Below are positions 61,167-64,000 of a stretch of DNA of 64,000 nucleotides, piece after piece. Each line of letters starts with the position of its first letter. The first letter of the stretch is position 1. Below the pieces are notes generated by a model. It did not search any database. It saw only the letters and a program-made list of their open reading frames with translations, and was not told the origin of the DNA. The DNA is from [Mycobacterium] vasticus (GTDB lineage: Bacteria; Actinomycetota; Actinomycetes; Mycobacteriales; Mycobacteriaceae), in NCBI RefSeq assembly GCF_020181595.1, contig NZ_CP084028.1, positions 3,611,601 to 3,675,600 on the forward strand. Direction: 5' to 3'. The position numbers and the translations under genes were made by a program.

Positions 61167-61257
61167 ATCGCCGCTTTTTCGCGTCGTTTCGGGAGTCGTC
61201 CGGTAACGGGCATGCCTCCCACCAGCCAGCCGCAACAACAGCCAGGGAGCTCTCACC
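61167..61257 (+). promoter_or_regulatory. Attenuator leader between the poly-Cys ORF and DUF4395 gene
   Basis: A 91-nt untranslated stretch. GGGAG at 61245-61249 is the ribosome site for ATG 61258. CTCCC at 61216-61220 can pair with it across a 24-nt loop, which could hide the site when no ribosome stalls upstream. The pairing is short and was found by eye; alternative folds were not computed. Confidence 0.45.
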
Positions 61258-61713
61258 ATGTCGAGCAACGACACCACTAACGCACCCGTGGACGTCCGGG
61301 GTCCCCGATTCGCCGCCTGGGTCACCACCGCCGTCCTCATCGGCGTCCTGATCATCTTCTCGTTCAGCCCCGTCACCGCGACGGTGCTGCTGGCCGGCCA
61401 GGCCGTCGTCTTCGCGATCGGGGCACTGGTCGGCCCGCGCCGGCATCCCTACGGCGTGCTGTTCGCCAAGCTGGTGGCACCCCGATTGTCACCGGTCACC
61501 GAACGCGAGCCGGTGGAGCCGCTGCGGTTCGCCCAGTTCGTCGGCCTGATCTTCGCGGTGGTCGGGGTCGCCGGGCTGCTGGTCGCTCCGGTGGTGGGCC
61601 TGGCCGCGACCGCGCTCGCGCTGACGGCGGCCTTCCTCAACGCCGCGTTCGGCATCTGCCTGGGCTGTCAGCTCTACCCCCTGGCCGTGCAGCTGCGCCC
61701 GACGCGCGCATGA
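61258..61713 (+). CDS. DUF4395 membrane protein
   Basis: A 151-residue integral membrane protein of the DUF4395 family with about four helices. N-terminal PRFAAWVTTAVLIGVLIIF precedes VLLAGQAVVFAIGALVGPRRHPYGVLF, and C-terminal AFLNAAFGICLGCQLYPL carries two close cysteines in the family signature. It is consistently found upstream of sulfurtransferases and thioredoxins in actinobacteria, suggesting a role in sulfur or thiol trafficking across the membrane; this is not demonstrated. First structural gene of the attenuated sulfur operon. Confidence 0.9.
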   Translation: MSSNDTTNAPVDVRGPRFAAWVTTAVLIGVLIIFSFSPVTATVLLAGQAVVFAIGALVGPRRHPYGVLFAKLVAPRLSPVTEREPVEPLRFAQFVGLIFAVVGVAGLLVAPVVGLAATALALTAAFLNAAFGICLGCQLYPLAVQLRPTRA

Positions 61714-61766
61714 CCACCGCCTCCCCCGCAGCCCACACCGCCGAGCAACCGGAAGGATCCCCCGAC

Positions 61767-62600
61767 ATGGCTCGCTCCGACGTCCTGGTCTCGACCGCCT
61801 GGGCCGAGAGCAATCTCGACGCGCCAAACACGGTCTTCGTCGAGGTCGACGAGGACACCAGCGTCTACGACACCAACCACATCCCCGGTGCCATCCGGAT
61901 CGACTGGCGCACGGATCTGCAGGACCCGGTTCGTCGCGACGTCATCGACGCCGCCGCGTTCTCCAAGCTGCTCTCCGAGCGCGGCATCGCCAATGAGGAC
62001 ACCGTGATCCTCTACGGCGGCAACAACAACTGGTTCGCGGCGTTCGCCTACTGGTACTTCAAGCTCTATGGCCACCGCAGCGTCAAGCTGCTCGACGGCG
62101 GTCGCAAGAAGTGGGAGCTCGACGGGCGGCCACTGGTGAGCGGGCCGGTTGATCGGCCCGCCACCTCCTATATCGCCGCGCCGCTGGACGAGTCGCTGCG
62201 GGCCCGCCGCGATGAGGTGGTCGCCGCGATCAACGTCAAGAACCTGGTTGATGTGCGCTCCCCCGAGGAGTTCTCCGGCAGGATCCTGGCGCCGGCGCAC
62301 CTGCCCCAGGAGCAGAGCCAGCAGCCCGGTCACATTCCGAGCGCGATCAACGTGCCGTGGAGCCGGGCGGCCAACGAGGACGGCACGTTCAAGTCCGACG
62401 AGGAGTTGGCCGCGCTCTACGGCGCCGCGGGCCTGGACGGCGAGAAGGAGACCATCGCGTACTGCCGGATCGGTGAGCGTTCGTCGCACACCTGGTTCGC
62501 GCTGCGCGAGCTGCTCGGTCACCGCAACGTGAAGAACTATGACGGCAGTTGGATGGAATACGGCTCCCTGGTGGGTGCCCCGATCGAGTTGGGAAGCTGA
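61767..62600 (+). CDS. cysA2: Thiosulfate sulfurtransferase (rhodanese), CysA2/CysA3 type
   Basis: A 277-residue two-domain rhodanese. The N-terminal inactive domain holds DTNHIPGAIRIDWRTDLQD and NNWFAAFAYWYFKLYGH. The C-terminal domain holds VDVRSPEEFSG and the catalytic Cys233 loop CRIGERSSH. It is very close to mycobacterial CysA2/CysA3 (Rv0815c), also 277 residues. ATG 61767 is preferred over ATG 61710, because GGAAGGAT precedes it and the known homologue begins MAR-DVLVS; the longer start overlaps DUF4395 by 4 nt. It transfers sulfane sulfur from thiosulfate to a thiophilic acceptor. Confidence 0.93.
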   Translation: MARSDVLVSTAWAESNLDAPNTVFVEVDEDTSVYDTNHIPGAIRIDWRTDLQDPVRRDVIDAAAFSKLLSERGIANEDTVILYGGNNNWFAAFAYWYFKLYGHRSVKLLDGGRKKWELDGRPLVSGPVDRPATSYIAAPLDESLRARRDEVVAAINVKNLVDVRSPEEFSGRILAPAHLPQEQSQQPGHIPSAINVPWSRAANEDGTFKSDEELAALYGAAGLDGEKETIAYCRIGERSSHTWFALRELLGHRNVKNYDGSWMEYGSLVGAPIELGS

Positions 62601-62601
62601 T

Positions 62602-62904
62602 ATGTGCTCTGGACCCAAGCAAGGTCTCGCTTTGCCGGCCAATGTGGACCTGCAGAAGGAGACGGTCATCACCGGCCGGGTGGTCGACAGCTCCGGGGCG
62701 ACCGTCGGCGGCGCCTTCGTGCGGCTGCTGGACGCCTCCAAGGAGTTCACCGCGGAGGTCGTCGCCTCGGCCACCGGTGACTTCCGGTTCTTCGCCGCTC
62801 CGGGATCCTGGACGGTGCGGGCACTGTCCACCGCCGGCAACGGCGACGCCGCGGTGGCGCCGTCCGGGGCGGGCCTGCACGAGGTCGACATCAAAGTCGC
62901 CTGA
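62602..62904 (+). CDS. sseC: SseC family protein (DUF1416)
   Basis: A 100-residue protein of the SseC/DUF1416 family (Rv0814c-like). It starts MCSGPKQGLALP with an N-terminal cysteine motif and continues as a carboxypeptidase-regulatory-like beta-sandwich (ETVITGRVVDSSGATVGGAFV, FRFFAAPGSWTVRALS). ATG 62602 overlaps the sulfurtransferase stop. Linked to the rhodanese in all mycobacteria I recall and thought to function in sulfur metabolism; its activity is unknown. Confidence 0.92.
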   Translation: MCSGPKQGLALPANVDLQKETVITGRVVDSSGATVGGAFVRLLDASKEFTAEVVASATGDFRFFAAPGSWTVRALSTAGNGDAAVAPSGAGLHEVDIKVA

Positions 62905-62914
62905 CGGCTCAAGC

Positions 62915-62920
62915 TAGACT
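62915..62920 (+). promoter_or_regulatory. -10 box of a leaderless small-protein transcript
   Basis: TAGACT (TANNNT) ends 7 nt before GTG 62928, the same geometry as the promoter at 61064-61069. It indicates an independent start inside the sulfur gene cluster. Confidence 0.6.
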
Positions 62921-62927
62921 GCCTCCC

Positions 62928-63026
62928 GTGGTTCTGTTCTTTGAGTTGATGCTGGTGGCGGCTACTGGCCTGATCACCTGGTTCGCGCTGTACACGCTGT
63001 ATCGGCTGATCACCGACGAGATGTGA
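62928..63026 (+). CDS. Small single-pass membrane protein, 32 residues
   Basis: GTG 62928 to TGA 63024-63026 encodes [19 protein letters not shown] followed by [13 protein letters not shown]. This is one strong transmembrane helix with a short charged C-terminus. It has no ribosome site, but a TAGACT -10 box lies exactly 7 nt upstream, so it is probably leaderless. Its stop overlaps the GTG start of the nitrobindin-like gene (GTGA), implying translational coupling. Too small for most annotation pipelines; the function is unknown. Confidence 0.78.
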   Translation: MVLFFELMLVAATGLITWFALYTLYRLITDEM

Positions 63027-63718
63027 GCGCTCCCGACGACGGCACGCCCGACGACGACCATCCCGTCATTCCGGGCTCCGGCGACCGGGCGGTGGCCGCC
63101 GCTGCGGAGCGGGCACAGCAGACCGCGGCGCGTAATCTCCCGGCTTTCGAATGGTCCGCCGATCTTCCGGTCGTCGACACCGCCAACCTGCGCGAAGGTG
63201 CGAACCTGCACGACGCGCTGTTGGCGTTGCTGCCGCTGGTCGGGGTGTGGCGCGGCGAAGGTGTGGGTCACGGGGCGCACGGCGACTACCGCTTCGGCCA
63301 GCAGATCGTGGTCTCCCACGACGGCGGCGACTACCTGAACTGGGAATCGCGCTCCTGGATGCTCGACGACGGCGGCGGATTCACGGGGCGGTCCCTGCGT
63401 GAGACCGGATTCTGGCGATTCGTCACCGATCCCGCCGACCCCGGGCAGGCTCCCGACGAATCGCAAGCCATCGAGCTGCTGTTGGCGCACTCGGTCGGCT
63501 ACGTGGAATTGTTCTACGGGCGTCCGCACGGACCGGCGTCCTGGGAGCTGGTCACCGACGCCCTGGCACGCAGCAAGTCCGGGGCGCTGATCGGTGGCGC
63601 CAAGCGGCTCTACGGGATCGTCGACGACGGCGATCTGGCCTATGTCGAGGAGCGGGTGAACGCCGACGGCGAGCTGGCCCCGCACCTCTCGGCGCGGTTG
63701 TCACGCTTCGTGGGCTGA
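63023..63718 (+). CDS. Nitrobindin-like haem-binding beta-barrel protein (Rv0813c-like)
   Basis: A 231-residue protein of the FABP-like/nitrobindin family (THAP4 haem-binding domain). The family motif GxWxGxG appears as [11 protein letters not shown] (about residue 75). It continues with beta-strands [13 protein letters not shown] and [15 protein letters not shown]. The C-terminal His in [11 protein letters not shown] is the expected haem ligand region. Homologues bind ferric haem and scavenge or isomerise reactive nitrogen species. The GTG start overlaps the stop of the 32-residue membrane protein gene. It matches Rv0813c in context. Confidence 0.88.
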   Translation: MSAPDDGTPDDDHPVIPGSGDRAVAAAAERAQQTAARNLPAFEWSADLPVVDTANLREGANLHDALLALLPLVGVWRGEGVGHGAHGDYRFGQQIVVSHDGGDYLNWESRSWMLDDGGGFTGRSLRETGFWRFVTDPADPGQAPDESQAIELLLAHSVGYVELFYGRPHGPASWELVTDALARSKSGALIGGAKRLYGIVDDGDLAYVEERVNADGELAPHLSARLSRFVG

Positions 63719-63722
63719 TTCC

Positions 63723-64000
63723 TCAGTGCCCGATCGCGGTGTCCACCAGCCCGGCGAACTCGGCGTCGGGCAGCTGCGGGGTTAATCTCCGGCCGTCCAG
63801 AGTGTGCACCCGGGCGGCCAGCGTGATGCTGGAGACCAGCCAGACATCCTGCGCGGCAACCAGATCCGCCGGACGCAGCGGCGTGTACTCGCACTGGTAC
63901 CCGGCATGGCGCGCCACCTCGAACAGGGCCTCTTGAGTGGTGCCGCGCAGGATCGGCTGCGACGACGGCGGGGTGAGCAGTCGGCCCGGCTCGACCAGCA
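63723..64000 (-). CDS. Class IV aminotransferase / aminodeoxychorismate lyase-like protein, C-terminal part
   Basis: A partial gene entering from the right edge. The visible 91 codons include RGTTQEALFEVARHAGY, ADLVAAQDVWLVSSITLAARVHTLDG and end DAEFAGLVDTAIGH. This is the fold-type IV PLP pattern (SS-x-T/A-R near the C-terminus) of PabC-like lyases and branched-chain aminotransferases. By position it corresponds to Rv0812, a 4-amino-4-deoxychorismate lyase candidate in p-aminobenzoate/folate synthesis. It converges with the nitrobindin-like gene, 4 nt apart. The PLP lysine lies outside the window. Confidence 0.8.
   Translation of the reverse strand, partial: LVEPGRLLTPPSSQPILRGTTQEALFEVARHAGYQCEYTPLRPADLVAAQDVWLVSSITLAARVHTLDGRRLTPQLPDAEFAGLVDTAIGH

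Overview
The window is high-GC actinobacterial chromosome, almost certainly from a mycobacterium (Mycobacterium/Mycolicibacterium). The strongest evidence is the right half. desA1, a Dus synthase, an LCP protein, phoU, pst genes, mshD, glnR, lmeA, thiX, a CysA2-type sulfurtransferase, sseC, a nitrobindin-like protein and a PabC-like lyase follow the gene content I recall for M. tuberculosis Rv0824c to Rv0812. mce genes, mshD (mycothiol), lmeA (lipomannan) and several leaderless genes with a TANNNT -10 box exactly 7 nt before the start codon agree with this. No tRNA, rRNA, CRISPR array, IS element or integrase was seen, and no gene-free stretch exceeds 300 bases.

Left part (1-9.7 kb and 21.4-37.4 kb): catabolic, fatty-acid/steroid-like metabolism. 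It holds two adjacent pairs of acyl-CoA dehydrogenase subunits, one single acyl-CoA dehydrogenase, an acyl-CoA ligase, a crotonase that lacks both canonical glutamates, a MeaB-like GTPase, two aldehyde dehydrogenases, and a Ksh-type flavin/2Fe-2S reductase. A tightly overlapping minus-strand operon encodes SDR, Rieske oxygenase, Baeyer-Villiger-type monooxygenase, TauD-type dioxygenase, SDR and aldehyde dehydrogenase. The genes fit stepwise oxidation of a cyclic or terpenoid/steroid-like substrate into CoA thioesters and beta-oxidation. The substrate cannot be read from the sequence.

Between these lies a lower-GC block (about 9.8-21.4 kb): MarR regulator, AveC-like membrane protein, GMC oxidoreductase and a six-gene mceA-F operon with no yrbE permease genes. 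The MarR-type palindrome TTCAG-N3-CTGAA occurs at both of its divergent intergenic regions. The block separates a TetR gene (21457-22035) from an operon of cytochrome-oxidase III/IV-like and paired membrane proteins (7265-9664). Both carry the same TAGCC/GGCTA operator, so the mce block looks like an insertion into an older regulatory unit. A second TetR (3932-4585) appears to share GAGAAT-N3-ATTCTC palindromes with the ligase/reductase divergon at 27.2 kb.

Right part (37.5-64 kb): core functions. After desA1, dus, LCP, phoU and hrpA come two phosphate uptake systems: pstS-pstC-pstA on plus, and pstS-pstC-pstA-pstB-pstB-pstS-pknD on minus. They have three Pho-box-like arrays of GTTCACC units spaced about 11 bp. 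Then come mshD/glnR, lmeA/thiX, and a sulfur operon (DUF4395, sulfurtransferase, sseC). The sulfur operon is preceded by a leaderless 29-codon ORF with six consecutive cysteine codons, the known type of mycobacterial cysteine attenuator.
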